A stretch of DNA of 64,000 nucleotides from Kiritimatiellia bacterium (GCA_027493775.1 JAOSKE010000001.1:1008244-1072243); one strand, 5' to 3'; counted from the stretch's first letter, positions 50,540 to 63,047 are shown. Numbers and translations: made by a program. The notes: generated by a model from the sequence alone, not told the origin.

Positions 50540-51463
50540 ATGAGAAAAATGAGCTATCTCTTGGGCGCAACGGCAATCATCGCCTTCGCGACCCTTCCCG
50601 GCTGCAAAAACCGGAGCCGCCGCCTGCCGCGCCAATCGAGGCGCCGCCGAAACCGGGAATGGAATACAGCGACTCTTCTCTGCAAAGCGAGTATGAGGCC
50701 GCGTGGCATCGTTATTTGAAGGATTACGAAGCGCCCGAAATCGGCGAGTACGTCTGGATAAAGAAAAACGACGGGGCGTATGTCGGCGGCGAGGTCAAAT
50801 CGCTCGACAGCACAACACTCGTGCTGCGGGATGGCACCAACGAAATTTCTGTCGCGCGTTCGGAGATCAACAGGGACACGCTGGCCAACGTCTATGGCGA
50901 CGCATTCGCGCGAAAGGAAGCGCTCGCCGAGGTCGAGGCATCGCAGACATACCGCCTTGATACGGGCAACAAAACCCCGCTCGTCGGCACGCTGCGCTAC
51001 AGCATCTCCGACAATGTTGTTCCCCGAAGCGGCCCGGGCAACCGATTCGCCCGGGAGGACATTTCCGACCTCAACCGCGGCGCCACACTCGAAGTGCAGG
51101 AACAGCGCGGCATTTGGATTCGCGTCAAAGCGCAGGGCACCAGCGAGCAATCATTCTGGGTCAACGCGCTCGCCACCCGGCCGAGTGCCGAATGCGGAGT
51201 ACATTGACACAACCCCGCTCATCACCGAGATGATGAAGCGCGGCTTCGTCACGGATTATGATCCTCAACAGAGCGTGGCCCTTGTTCCCCGCGGGATATG
51301 GGTCGGCTCCCACCCTGCCATCCGCGAAGGAATCAGCCGGCTCCTTGCCGAGCACAGCGCACACGCGCGCGACTCGAAAACAGAATGGCTTGAAGTGAAG
51401 GACAGCGATTCGGGACGCCGCCTCGCGCGCTATTCCCAGGCACAGGGTTTCCGGCAACAATAG
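50540..51463 (+). CDS. Lipoprotein with SH3-like domain (two frameshifts)
   Basis: About 300 residues if joined. ATG 50540 follows AGGAGGG. Signal peptide MRKMSYLLGATAIIAFATLP with lipobox Pro-Gly-Cys. The frame changes in A5 (50606-50610) and continues KPEPPPAAPIEAPPKPG and then the body, which has a beta segment YVWIKKNDGAYVGGEVKSL (RNA- or PG-binding barrel-like) and a bacterial-SH3-like VVPRSGPGNRFAREDISDL. A second change near 51181-51190 leads to the C-terminal EYIDTTPLITEMMKRGFV. Divergent from ilvD. Function unknown. Confidence 0.6.
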
Positions 51464-51644
51464 TCGGATAAAGCCTTGGAGAAACCGGGATGAGGACGTC
51501 CCGGCCCGCGCGCTCATCATAATCGCAACTCTTTATCCAAACCTTGGAGCCCCGACGCACCCGTCGGGTGAGGCGCAATTTTTACTAGGCGACGACTGTA
51601 GCCGCCCGCGTTGAGGGTGGGATGCGCCATGCGCTCTGTGCGCT
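51464..51644. other. Gap between convergent genes
   Basis: Nothing coding is seen. A short hairpin, CCCGAC-GCACCC-GTCGGG, lies near 51553-51570 and could help end either transcript, but it has no U-tract. Confidence 0.4.
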
Positions 51645-52578
51645 TCACCCCGCAAGCATTTTGCGGAATAGGCGAAATCGCGCTTCAAGCTCAGGGCGCT
51701 TTAGCCGCGCAAGGCGATCAAGGCTGAAGTCCTCAACCCCGAATGAAGCCACGACGCTCCCGTATCCCATCGCGCGACGAATCGCCTTTTCGTTCACAAC
51801 GCCACCCCTAGCAAGCGCGCCAAGGAAGCCGCCGGCGAAGGCATCGCCCGCGCCGGTCGGATCAGAAACATCTTCCAACAAAAACGCCGGCAATAGCGCG
51901 ATCGAATTGCGCGTGAAGAGAATGCTGCCGTGTTCGCCTTTTTTTGATGACGACATACCTCGGCCCGAGCTCCAACAACTGACGCGCCGCGTGTACCAAG
52001 CTGTGTTGCCCTGTGAAAGCACGCGCTTCCGACTCGTTGAGCGTCAACATATCCACCCGACGAATCACTTCTGTCAGAGCGTCACGCGCGATGTTGATCC
52101 ACAAGTCCATGGTATCCAGCATCACAAAGCGCGGACGATCAACTTGTGAAAGCACATGCAACTGCAACGACGGCGAAATATTCGCCAAGAACAAGAACGG
52201 GGCGTTACGGTACGATTCCGGCAACTCCGGCGAGAACGAAGCAAACACATTCAGATCCGTGCTCAAGGTCCGGCGGTTGTCCATATTCTCTTCGTACACC
52301 CCACTCCACCGGAATGTCTCGCCCTTCACAACCTGAAGGCCGTCGGTATTGATCCCAAAGCGTTTGTAGAGATTGCGCGACTTTCTCGGAAAGTCCGTTC
52401 CGACGACGCCGACCATTCCGACACGAGCAAAGAACGAGGCCGCAGCACACGCATAGCTCGCCGAACCGCCGAGAATGGATTCGCGGCGGGCCTGTGGTGT
52501 TTCAACCGTATCTATTCCAATGGACCCGACAACAACGACATCAACAGGTGATTTTTTGGAAGCGCGGGCGGCAGACAT
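51645..52578 (-). CDS. PfkB-family carbohydrate kinase (one frameshift)
   Basis: About 310 residues. The N-terminal half has VVVGSIGIDTVETP and GGSASYACAAASFFARVGMVG. The frame breaks in T7 (51939-51945). The second half holds the catalytic PfkB signature DPTGAGDAFAGGFLGAL. Sugar specificity cannot be read. It begins 6 bases after the sedoheptulose-phosphate isomerase gene, so it might act on a heptose phosphate; that is inference from context. Confidence 0.85.
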
Positions 52579-52584
52579 GGCGGT

Positions 52585-53154
52585 TTAGCGAGACTCCATT
52601 TTTTCTTCGAGCAATTCACAAAATGCGTGGAACATCATCAAGTGCCCCTCCTGAATCCGGGGCGTGTGTTTGGTGCAGGTCACGGAGAGGCAAATATCCG
52701 CTAGCGGCGCAAGATCGCCGCCCGCGCCGCCGGTCATGACTACCACACGAACGCCAAGCTCCTTCGCGGCCTTCGCAGCGCGAATCACATTGGCGGCTTT
52801 CCCGCTGGTTGAGATGGCAATCAGAAGATCGCCATGCCTACCAAGCGCCTGCACCTGCTTTTCAAAAATCTGATCGAAACTGTAATCATTACCGATGGCC
52901 GTGAGCGTCGAAGTATCCGTCGTCAACGCGATGCACGCGTAGGGCTTTCGCTCCATCAGGAAACGGTTAAGAAATTCGCCTGCGATGTGCTGCGCGTCGG
53001 CGGCGCTCCCGCCGTTTCCGCAAACCAGCACCTTGCCGCCGCCTTTTAGGCAGCGAACAAGTTCGTCCGCAACTTCCTCCACACGCGGACGCAGTTCATT
53101 AAAAACCTGAGCCATAACGGCTAGATGTTCAACAGCAAATTGATCCCAGTTCAT
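52585..53154 (-). CDS. gmhA: Phosphoheptose isomerase (SIS domain)
   Basis: A 189-residue enzyme converting sedoheptulose 7-phosphate to D-glycero-D-manno-heptose 7-phosphate, the first step of ADP-heptose for LPS core. Start MNWDQFAVEHL. SIS motifs: VCGNGGSAADAQHIAGEFLN, ISTSGKAANVIRAA, and the His/Glu block QEGHLMMFHAFCELLE. The length fits GmhA rather than DiaA only in part; DiaA is the alternative. Confidence 0.75.
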   Translation of the reverse strand: MNWDQFAVEHLAVMAQVFNELRPRVEEVADELVRCLKGGGKVLVCGNGGSAADAQHIAGEFLNRFLMERKPYACIALTTDTSTLTAIGNDYSFDQIFEKQVQALGRHGDLLIAISTSGKAANVIRAAKAAKELGVRVVVMTGGAGGDLAPLADICLSVTCTKHTPRIQEGHLMMFHAFCELLEEKMESR

Positions 53155-53191
53155 GAGCGGTAAGAAAAATGGTCTCGGCTTTTTTCGCGAC

Positions 53192-53755
53192 CTACAGGGT
53201 GAATGTTTCCGGCTTATCCCCGGACGCAGTCTCTGTCGGTGGGGCGCCGACAATTTCCTGCACGCGGACACGCACTTCTCGCACGTCGGAAAGCCCGACT
53301 TTCTCGCGAAGCATCATACGCGCCCGCTCTTGCAGCATCCGGCTCAGCTCAGGAATCTGCGCACCGGAGCGCACTTTTACATCCATCTGTACATCAACCC
53401 CGCTCCCGACTACGCGCAATGTGGGAACAAGCTCTTCAATCGCAGCAAACTCATCCGCCAGGCGACTAAGAAAATCCTGAACTGCCCGTGTGTTGATGCT
53501 GACAGAACTGCCTTCGATGTCGTAGGCGATGTACTGATTTTTTTGCGGCAAGCTGAAGCTGGTCAACGCATAGACCAACAGCACAAAAACAAGCAACAGC
53601 GTCCCAATAATCGCGTATAATTTGTAACCCTTTGCAAGGTCCAGCACCTCACTCCAACGGGCGTCACCTGCAAAGGCAGACGACAGAACAAAAAATGCGC
53701 CTGCGAGCAAGACGAGTAGCAGAACCACTCCGATCAGAACGTGAAGCGCCTTCAT
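53192..53755 (-). CDS. amaP: AmaP-like membrane anchor of Asp23
   Basis: A 187-residue protein with two N-terminal membrane helices (VLIGVVLLLVLLAGAFFVLS; LYAIIGTLLLVFVLLVYAL), then a domain resembling half of Asp23 (SVSINTRAVQDFLSRLADEF). In Gram-positive bacteria AmaP tethers Asp23 to the membrane. Its ATG overlaps the stop of the asp23 gene by 4 bases, which supports the pair. Confidence 0.75.
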   Translation of the reverse strand: MKALHVLIGVVLLLVLLAGAFFVLSSAFAGDARWSEVLDLAKGYKLYAIIGTLLLVFVLLVYALTSFSLPQKNQYIAYDIEGSSVSINTRAVQDFLSRLADEFAAIEELVPTLRVVGSGVDVQMDVKVRSGAQIPELSRMLQERARMMLREKVGLSDVREVRVRVQEIVGAPPTETASGDKPETFTL

Positions 53756-54210
53756 TCAGCCAGCTCCTCCACATGCGTCTCCTGCTCTTCCGGTGGCGGC
53801 ATTCGCACGCTCTGAACAATCACGTTCACAGCCTTTACCGGCTTGCCGGTCATTTGCTCAACCGCTTTCCGAACTTCGGTTTGAATCTGCCATGCGACAT
53901 GCGGAATGCGTACGCCGTAAGCCAGCGCACACGTTACATCAATCGTGACGGCTGTATCATCGAATTCGACGCGAATCCCGCGATCACCACCCTTTTTGCC
54001 GATCATCCCTGCGAGACCGTCCACCAAGCCACCAGCCAACTCCATAACGCCGGGAACCTTCAACGCGGCGACGCGTGTGATGGACGCAATCACACTGTTG
54101 TGAATCTGCACCGTCCCCAGTTCGTTGGCATTCTCCACGATGTCCGCATCAAGTCCCGCGGACTCTGCCGCGCTGACTTCATTCTTGGCATTTCCGGTTG
54201 TTTTATTCAT
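53752..54210 (-). CDS. Asp23/Gls24 family envelope stress protein
   Basis: A 152-residue member of the Asp23/Gls24 family. Family patterns: VQIHNSVIASITRVAALKVPG, GIRVEFDDTAVTIDVTCALAYG and KAVEQMTGKPVKAVNVIVQSV. It lies between accC and amaP, in an accB-accC-asp23 context frequent in Firmicutes but less common in LPS-bearing bacteria. Confidence 0.9.
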   Translation of the reverse strand: MNKTTGNAKNEVSAAESAGLDADIVENANELGTVQIHNSVIASITRVAALKVPGVMELAGGLVDGLAGMIGKKGGDRGIRVEFDDTAVTIDVTCALAYGVRIPHVAWQIQTEVRKAVEQMTGKPVKAVNVIVQSVRMPPPEEQETHVEELAE

Positions 54211-54220
54211 GGCTTGCTCC

Positions 54221-55583
<1,363 letters not shown>

Positions 55584-55592
55584 GGCAGTAGT

Positions 55593-56060
55593 TTAGCGGG
55601 GCTCCACGAGAAACAACGGCTGGCCAAATTCGACCGGCGTCGCGTTTTCAACGAGAATTTTACGAATCGTACCCTTCACCTCAGCTTTGATCTCGTTCAT
55701 CACCTTCATCGCCTCGACGATGCAGACGACGCTCTCGTCATCAATATCCTGGCCGATGGACGAGTAAGGCTCGGCCTCGGGCGAGGAGGAGCGATAGAAC
55801 GTGCCTACCATCGGTGATTTGATTTCAACCAGATTGCTCGGTGCAGGCGCCGGGGCTGGCGCCGCTGCTGGCGCAGCAGCGGCAAGGGCCGCTGCCTGCA
55901 TCACAACCTGCGGGGTGTTTGGGGCGACCACCACTTGGGGTTCACCACCTGCAACCTTCCGCTTGACCGAAATACGAAAGCCTTCTTCCTGCAGTTCGAA
56001 CTCCGAAAGTTCATTGTCTTTTATCAGTTCGATAATGCGTTTGATCTCTTTGATGTCCAT
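55593..56060 (-). CDS. accB: Acetyl-CoA carboxylase biotin carboxyl carrier protein
   Basis: A 155-residue carrier with an N-terminal helix, an Ala/Pro-rich linker (residues about 55-80) and a biotinyl domain. The biotinylated Lys is in VCIVEAMKVMNEIKAEV. GTFYRSSSPEAEPY is the usual thumb region. Ten bases separate it from accC. Confidence 0.94.
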   Translation of the reverse strand: MDIKEIKRIIELIKDNELSEFELQEEGFRISVKRKVAGGEPQVVVAPNTPQVVMQAAALAAAAPAAAPAPAPAPSNLVEIKSPMVGTFYRSSSPEAEPYSSIGQDIDDESVVCIVEAMKVMNEIKAEVKGTIRKILVENATPVEFGQPLFLVEPR

Positions 56061-56192
56061 TGGACAACCTCCAAGTTCGTGGTTCAGCGACCTTCTGACA
56101 ACTCAACTTCACGAACGCGGCCACTCTAACAACGCCCACCCCGTTTTGTCCACGCTCCGCGCTCTTTTTTGCCAAAAATGACGTTTTTTGGC

Positions 56193-57211
56193 TTAAATAC
56201 CGGCTCTAACGAGCGATTCCAGCACCAAAAGTGGGTTTAAATTGCTATCGAAGCGATGCCGCGCCTCCTCAACCGCCCTGATACGGGCCAACAGCGCCCC
56301 GACCTCCAAATTCGCCGCCTGCTGCTCCAAAATCGCCTGTGCAGCGGGAAAATGTAGCACTTTCCCGTCAGCCCCGAGCCGACAAGTCAGCAAATCGCGC
56401 TGCCAGAACAAAATCGTGCGCAAAACGTCCACTCTTTCCTTATTTAAGCGCGACTGTACTCGCGCGTCCCGGATTTCCTTCTCCACCTCGGCACCGTCGG
56501 CAACGCCAGCGGAGGCATCGACCTCCTCGTCGTCGTCTTCCGATTCATCTTCGTCCAAGGAGTCTTTGATTCCATCCAGTAAAATTTTTAACCGGCTCGC
56601 CCGCGAAAGCGCTGTCAACGGCCCACGTCCGCCCGGCTCGGAAAGCCACTCCTCCAACTCGGGACGCCACTTCGCATCCGGCGGCGCCTCGTGCTCGCCG
56701 AGGTTCAATCGTTGGCAGCGCGATACAATCGTCGGCAGCAAATTTTGCGGTTCGTCAGTGACCAGAATAATTACAGTTTTGCGCGGCGGCTCTTCCAGCG
56801 TCTTCAACAGCGCATTCGCCGCCTGCTCGCGCATCCGGTCTGCGGCTAAAATAATCCCGACCTTCCACCCGCCCTCGTATGCAGTTTGCGCGAGCGGCTC
56901 CAACAGACGATAGCGGATGCCCGGATCTTTTGTGCGGTTGTTCGGGTCCCCGACTGGAATGATTCGGCTTTTCTTTTCCGGCTCCAGCCAATGCACGTCA
57001 GGATGCGTTCGCTCTGCCACCTTGCGGCAGCCCATACACGCGCCCCCGGCTTCACCGCCTCCGTGCAATACAACATTTGCGCCAGTGCCAACGCCAGCTC
57101 ACGCCCCCGCCCCTCCGGCGAACCGATAATCAGGTAAGCATGCGCCAACCGCTCCGCTTCCACCGCGCGGCGCAGAGGCTCCAGCGCTGCTATGGATTCA
57201 GGGGAGGACAT
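56193..57211 (-). CDS. holB: DNA polymerase III delta' subunit (one frameshift)
   Basis: About 340 residues. Starts MSSPESIAALEPLRRAV, ERLAHAYLIIGSPEGRGRE (degenerate P-loop); the frame changes near C5 (57043-57047). The second part keeps the zinc-finger-like CMGCRKVAERTHPDV, ADRMREQAANALLKTLEEPP and LPTIVSRCQRLNL (SRC motif). An acidic linker (DEDESEDDDEEVD) follows. It is a clamp-loader subunit. Start overlaps the tmk stop by 14 bases, the usual neighbour. Confidence 0.88.
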
Positions 57212-57839
57212 CCTTCAACACTTCCCAGATTGTCACCTCGACCTCGTCCGGTGTACGCGCGGCATCTATGCGGCGGAAGCGCTCGGGCCATTTTTGGGCC
57301 AATTCTAAATAACCGTTTCGCACACGTTCGTGAAACGCGCGGGCCTCGCGCTCAATTCGATCAGCCTGTTCAAACAACTCTTTCTGCCGACCCGTGATTC
57401 GTTCAAAGCCCAGATCAATCGTCACGTCCAACAGCAGTGTAACGTCCGGCACCGCGTCGCCGATTGCGAACGCATTAATCGCAAGCATCTGCTCGACGGA
57501 AAACCCGCGTCCATACCCCTGATACGCCGTCGTTGAATCTGCGAACCGATCGCACACCACAATCGTACCGCGCTCCAGCGCGGGAACAATCACCTTGCGC
57601 ACCAGTTGCGCACGGCTTGCGGCGAAGAGAAAAACTTCCGTCTCGTCGCACAGCGGCTCACCCGCTTTGTCGTGTTGGAGAATATCGCGAATCGCCTCGC
57701 CCGTCGGCGTTCCACCCGGCTCGCGCGTGTACAAGACATCGCGACCTTGATCCCGCAAACGCGCGAGCAGACGCTTCGCCTGCGTGGTCTTGCCACCGCC
57801 CTCAGGCCCTTCAAATGTAATAAATCGTCCGGCTCTCAT
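57198..57839 (-). CDS. tmk: Thymidylate kinase
   Basis: A 213-residue dTMP kinase. P-loop FEGPEGGGKTTQAKRL, the DR(Y/F) motif CDRFADSTTAYQGYGRG and TREPGGTPTGEAIRD are all present. It starts 14 bases after the cysS stop. Confidence 0.95.
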   Translation of the reverse strand: MRAGRFITFEGPEGGGKTTQAKRLLARLRDQGRDVLYTREPGGTPTGEAIRDILQHDKAGEPLCDETEVFLFAASRAQLVRKVIVPALERGTIVVCDRFADSTTAYQGYGRGFSVEQMLAINAFAIGDAVPDVTLLLDVTIDLGFERITGRQKELFEQADRIEREARAFHERVRNGYLELAQKWPERFRRIDAARTPDEVEVTIWEVLKDVLP

Positions 57840-57853
57840 TTAAAATTTTCCGG

Positions 57854-59252
57854 TTATTTCCTTCGTAGTTTCTGACCCTGCGGCGAGTCCTGTACAACCC
57901 ATCCTCGCTGCGCGATTTCATCACGAAGCCGATCCGACTCCGCCCAATTCTTCGACGAACGCGCCGCCTGCCGTTGCTCCAATAACTGCTCAACCTCAGT
58001 ATCCACTGAAGCGCCCGCCGATTTCAACACCCCGAGTGCGCGATCCATTTGCTCCAACACAGAAAGCGCCGCCGCAGCCTCCTCGGGCTTCAACGCGCCG
58101 CCGTCCAGCGCCTTGTTCCCCTCGCGCAGCATATCGAACAGCGCCGCAAGGCCCCCTGAAATATTCAAATCGTGATCCAGTGCTGCGTGAAAGGCGGCCA
58201 GACCCGCCGAGGCCCAGGCTGGGGCCGTTCCATCCGCCGCGCCCTCCGCGCGATTGCGGAGGCGTTCGGAAAATTCGTCCACCCGCGTCAACGCGGAACG
58301 CGCCCCGCGCAGACCGTCCAATGTAAAATTCAGTGTTTGGCGATAGTGCGTGGCGAGCAACTGATAGCGAATTTCACGGCCGGTGAAGCCCTGCTGGAGC
58401 AAATCGTCCAACGTGTAAAAATTGCCGAGCGACTTCGACATTTTCTTCCCATCCACGACGAGATGCGCACAATGAAGCCAATACTTCACGAATTGTTGGC
58501 CAGTGACGGATTCGCTCTGCGCGATTTCACACTCGTGATGCGGAAAAAATATTGTCCACGCCGCCGCAGTGAATATCGAAGCTCGAACCGAGAAACTTCA
58601 TGCTCATCGCGGAGCACTCGATGTGCCAGCCCGGACGGCCACGCCCCCACGGCGCATCCCACCCCACATCGCCATCCCGTTCGCTCCACGCCTTCCACAA
58701 CGCAAAGTCCGCAGCATCCTCCTTTTCAAACTCGTCCTGCGCCACACGCGCACCAGGGCGGAGTCCGGTCCGATCAAGGTGAGCCAGGCGGCCGTATTCC
58801 GGAAATTTTTCAATGCTGAAATAGACCGAACCGTCTTCCGAGCGATACGCAATGCCTTTATCAAGCAGCGTCTGAATCATCGCGATCATTTCCGGCACAA
58901 AATCCGTCGCTGCGGGATAATGCTCCACCCGCTCAATGTTTAGCGTAACGGTGTCCTTGAAGAAGGAGTCAATGTACTGCTTGGTGAAGTCCTTGAGTGG
59001 AAGACCTTGCGCGATGGACGACGCAATGGTCTTGTCGTCCACATCCGTCAGGTTCATCACCTGCGTCACGGCGAAGCCCGAGGCCTTCAAGTGGCGGCGC
59101 AGCAGGTCCTCAAAGACGTACGCCCGAAAGTTACCGATATGCGCGCGGTTATACACCGTCGGGCCGCAGGTGTACATCCGCACCCGCCCCGCCTCCAGCG
59201 GTTCAAACGCCTCCAGCGAACGCGACATCGTATTGTAAAATTGCAAAGCCAT
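57854..59252 (-). CDS. cysS: Cysteinyl-tRNA synthetase (one frameshift)
   Basis: About 465 residues. Start MALQFYNTMSRSLEAF. Class I signatures: CGPTVYNRAHIGNFRAYVF (HIGN) and KKMSKSLGNF (KMSKS). GRPGWHIECSAMSM supplies the zinc Cys. The frame breaks in A6 (58544-58549) within DNIFPHHECEIAQ. The C-terminal helical bundle is intact. First gene of the cysS-tmk-holB run. Confidence 0.94.
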
Positions 59253-59321
59253 TGAGTGCGCGAGTATAGACACCGCCGGGCTTCCAGCAACGATGATTTA
59301 CCCACCCCGGCCCGAAAAAAC

Positions 59322-59368
59322 TTCCAAGGCTTGGAAATGTGCCGCGAAACGACTTCCAAGGCTTGGAA
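59322..59368. promoter_or_regulatory. Second paired palindrome, 32-bp spacing
   Basis: TTCCAAGGCTTGGAA occurs at 59322-59336 and again at 59354-59368, start-to-start distance 32 bp. It has the same TTCCAA-N3-TTGGAA pattern and spacing as at 26566-26612, but the two copies here are direct and differ in the middle bases from the other pair. It lies between the divergent cysS and P-ATPase genes, about 70 bases upstream of the cysS start and 90 upstream of the ATPase start. Confidence 0.65.
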
Positions 59369-59457
59369 CTTTTCACAAAATCTAAGGATTTCCCTGAAAA
59401 ATCACAAATCGCCCGCCTCCTCTCGCGGAATGGGCCTTCTTAATATATGGTAACGGA

Positions 59458-61859
59458 ATGGCGATTGACTTGATTTGTGGGATGACGGTGGACGAGGCCA
59501 AGGCGCTCAGCACGGAGCGGGACGGTCGGACGTTCTATTTCTGCTGTGAGGGGTGTCGAACAAAGTTTCTCGCGCTCGATAAAATTCCCGACGCTCCGCT
59601 GAAGCAGATGGAAACGGTGACGCCGTCCGCATCCGCCCGCTATTTCTGCCCGATGTGCCCCGGCGTCGAATCCGACACTCCCGCCGACTGCCCGACCTGC
59701 GGGATGGCGTTGGAGCCGAACCCCGCATGGCTCGTGAACGCGATGACGAAGACGATCTACGTCTGCCCGATGCACCCGGACGTGCAGCAGGACGAGCCGG
59801 GCGATTGTCCGAAATGTGGAATGGCGCTGGAGCCGCAGACGGCGCAAGTGGAGGAGGAAAATCCGGAGCTGACCGATATGTCGCGACGCTTCTGGTTCGG
59901 TGTACTGTTCGCGCTGCCCGTTTTTATCCTCGCGATGGCGCACATGGTTCCGGGTGTGACCCACGAAAGCTGGGTAATGGGCAATACATCGCGCTGGTTG
60001 CAGTTCATTCTCTCAACCCCGGTGGTGCTGTGGGCGGGCTGGCCGTTCTTCAAGCGCGGCTGGCGTTCCGTTGCGACGTGGAACCTCAATATGTTCACGC
60101 TCATCGCAATCGGCGTTGGTGCAGCGTATCTGTTCAGCGCAATTGCGATGCTCGCACCCGGCATATTTCCGGAATCGTTCCGCGAACACGGAACCATCGG
60201 AATCTATTTCGAATCGGCAGCGGTGATTATCGTTCTCGTGCTGCTCGGTCAGATGCTCGAGCTCCGCGCGCGCGGCAAAACCGGCGTCGCGTTGCGTGCG
60301 TTGCTCAACCTCGCGCCGAAGACGGCGCACCTCATTGCAGACGGCGCGGAGAAAAAAGTGACGCTGGATCAGGTACAGGCCGGAAATCATCTCCGCGTGC
60401 GGCCGGGCGAAACGATTCCCGTAGATGGCGTCGTCCTCGATGGCCAATCGGCCGTGGATGAATCTATGATCACCGGCGAGCCAATTCCGGTGGACAAATC
60501 CATTGGCGATCACGTCACCGCAGGCACGCTGAATACGACCGGCGGGTTCATAATGCAGGCCGAGCGCGTCGGAAGCGATACGGTTCTTTCGCGTATCGTC
60601 CAAATGGTCGCGCAAGCGCAGCTCAGTCGCGCCCCGATTCAAGGAGTTGCGGACAAGGTCGCGGGTTATTTTGTTCCAACGGTCGTCGCGGCCGCAGTCA
60701 TCGCGGCCATCGTGTGGGCGGTTGTTGGACCCGAACCGCGCCTTGCACACGCAATCGTCATAGGCGTCGCCGTCCTCATCATCGCCTGCCCGTGTGCACT
60801 GGGGCTCGCTACGCCAATGTCTGTGATGGTCGGGATCGGACGCGGCGCGCAGAACGGGGTGTTGATTCGAAACGCGGAAGCGATTGAGATGATGGAGAAA
60901 GTCACTGCCGTGGTTCTGGATAAAACCGGCACACTGACGGAGGGGAGGCCACGGCTGACTGAAATCCAACCGCTCGGGACGCTTAGCGAAGCAGACCTGC
61001 TTCGCGTTACGGCAGCGGTTGAACAAAACAGCGAACACCCCCTCGCTAACGCCATCGTTGCCGCGGCAAATCAGCGCAAGATGTCACTCCCTGCCGCGAG
61101 CGCCTTCGAGTCCCTCACCGGCGGTGGCGTGATCGGAGTCGTGGAAGGAAACGAAGTCGCAATCGGCAAACTTGCATTCCTTCAACAGCGCGGCGTCACA
61201 GACCTCGCGGCGCTGGAATCGGCTGCGACCGTGTTTCAGGAAAAGGGCCACACTGCGATGTTTGTTTCCATTGCCGGCAAGGCCGCAGGAATCCTCGCGG
61301 TCTCCGATCCTATCAAGACCTCGACCCTGAAGCAATCAAGCGACTGCATCAACTCGGATTGAAAGTGATTATGCTCACCGGCGACAACGAGCGCACGGCG
61401 AATGCGGTCGCCGCTCAACTTGCATTGGATGAAGTCGAAGCAGGTGTCGAACCGCAACACAAACACGAGCGAATCAAACAACTCCGCAAACAAGGGCACA
61501 TCGTCGCGATGGCGGGCGATGGAATCAACGACGCGCCCGCGCTGGCCGCCGCCCATGTCGGCATTGCGATGGGCACGGGAACCGATGTCGCAATGGAAAG
61601 CGCAGGGATTACGTTGGTCAAAGGCGACCTGCGCGGAATCGTCAATGCCATCGCACTGAGCCGCGCGATGATGAAAAACATTCGCCAGAACCTGTTTTTT
61701 GCATTCGTGTACAACTCCGTCGGCGTCCCCATTGCCGCAGGGGTTCTCTACCCCGTCTTCGGTTTTCTTCTCAGCCCCATCCTCGCTGGCGCCGCAATGA
61801 GTTTCAGTTCCGTTTCCGTCATTACCAACGCCCTCCGCCTCCGCAAACAGGCGCTCTAA
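59458..61859 (+). CDS. Copper-type P-type ATPase with YHS and heavy-metal-binding domains (one frameshift)
   Basis: About 800 residues, P1B ATPase that exports Cu+ or a related metal across the inner membrane. N-terminus: a YHS-like domain ([25 protein letters not shown]) followed by two CPM(C/H)P...CPxCGMALEP metal-binding repeats instead of the usual CxxC domains. Then come the membrane domain with CPC ([12 protein letters not shown]), TGE, the phosphorylated [11 protein letters not shown] and HP (SEHPLANA). The frame changes near 61320. The second part carries [14 protein letters not shown] and [11 protein letters not shown]. The gene symbol is withheld because metal choice is not proved. 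Confidence 0.88.
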
Positions 61860-62255
61860 TCACGCATTCTACCAGTCACAACTCAATCGGGAGCAAGACA
61901 ACAGTTTGCCGTTTGTGGTAGGGCCGGACCGCTGGGCCGGCCTAAACCTTCACGATGAATCGTGACGTTAACAAATTGGGGTATTGACCTTCGGTTGCGA
62001 AGCCCTACGATCCTGCGGCGCGCCTGGCAGTCACGCCCTACCATCCACAGCACAATCGCGAACAACACGCCCACTTCCTTTCTGCGTTTGTTCGCGTTTC
62101 CTGCGGTTAAAAAAACAGCAATCCCTCTGACTCCTGATTTGCCAAGCCATGCGTCAGCTGTCACCCCGAAGCTTTGGCGCAGGCGGATGCGTAAATCGCT
62201 GGCATTCTCACCCCTGCGGTCGTACAGTCGAAGCACTAAAGACAGGAGATTATTT
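61860..62255. other. Gap with repeat copy 2, no gene seen
   Basis: About 400 bases between the ATPase and superoxide dismutase genes. Only the dispersed repeat at 61911-61993 is notable. Open frames through it are the untranslated lead into sodA or antisense; none has a good start and ribosome site. Confidence 0.55.
61911..61993. repeat. Dispersed intergenic repeat, copy 2
   Basis: Second copy of the repeat at 9293-9392 (same blocks in the same order, without the middle insertion). Contains GGGCCGGACC-GCT-GGGCCGGCC, a palindrome-rich segment. Confidence 0.7.
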
Positions 62256-63023
62256 ATGCTTACGAGACGCGCCGCCCTTCGCGCTTTTACGTTCACAACC
62301 CTCGCCGCCGTCGCAGGACGCTGGCTTCCGGAATCCGCCCGCGCAGAGGAGAACAATGCCCCACTCGTGCCGGAGCCCCCACCCTCTCACAGCAGCGACG
62401 CGCCGTTCACGCTCGGCCCGCTTCCCTTCGCGCCAGACGCCTTGGAACCCTTCATTGACACGCGCACAATGGAGATTCACTACGGCAAACATCACGCGGC
62501 CTATGTGAACAATCTCAACAAGGCCATATCGGCCTATCCCGACCTCGCCAAACGTTCCGTACAAGATTTGCTGCGCGACCTCGACGCGTTGCCCGACGAT
62601 ATTCGCACCGCTGTCCGCAACAACGGCGGCGGACACGCTAACCACACCCTGTTCTGGAACAGCCTCGCGCCAGCCTCCGACACAAAACCAGAGGGTGCGT
62701 TGGCCAAGGCGATCGGTTCCGACTTGGGCGGATTTGACGAATTCAAGGATGCGTTCACACGCGCCGCGCTGACCGTCTTCGGCAGTGGCTGGGCATGGCT
62801 CTCGCTTAACAGCGACGGCGCACTGCTCGTCGAATCACTTCCCAATCAGGATAACCCGCTTATGTTCGGACGCACACCGATTCTCGGCGTGGACGTATGG
62901 GAGCATGCCTACTATTTGAAATACCAGAACGTGCGCGGTGAGTATGTAAAGGCGATCTGGAACGTATTGAACTGGCCCGCCATCGCCACGCGGTATGAAG
63001 ATTCGATCAAGGGAACGATTTAA
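62256..63023 (+). CDS. Fe/Mn superoxide dismutase with Tat-type signal peptide
   Basis: A 255-residue superoxide dismutase. ATG 62256 follows AGGAGAT. An N-terminal twin-arginine segment ([21 protein letters not shown]) ends near Ala-Glu 32, so the enzyme is probably exported folded. Metal ligands: [24 protein letters not shown] and [17 protein letters not shown]. Fe versus Mn is not decided. Export is unusual for this family. Confidence 0.85.
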   Translation: MLTRRAALRAFTFTTLAAVAGRWLPESARAEENNAPLVPEPPPSHSSDAPFTLGPLPFAPDALEPFIDTRTMEIHYGKHHAAYVNNLNKAISAYPDLAKRSVQDLLRDLDALPDDIRTAVRNNGGGHANHTLFWNSLAPASDTKPEGALAKAIGSDLGGFDEFKDAFTRAALTVFGSGWAWLSLNSDGALLVESLPNQDNPLMFGRTPILGVDVWEHAYYLKYQNVRGEYVKAIWNVLNWPAIATRYEDSIKGTI

Positions 63024-63047
63024 ATCCTGCACACGGAGCAGGCACAA

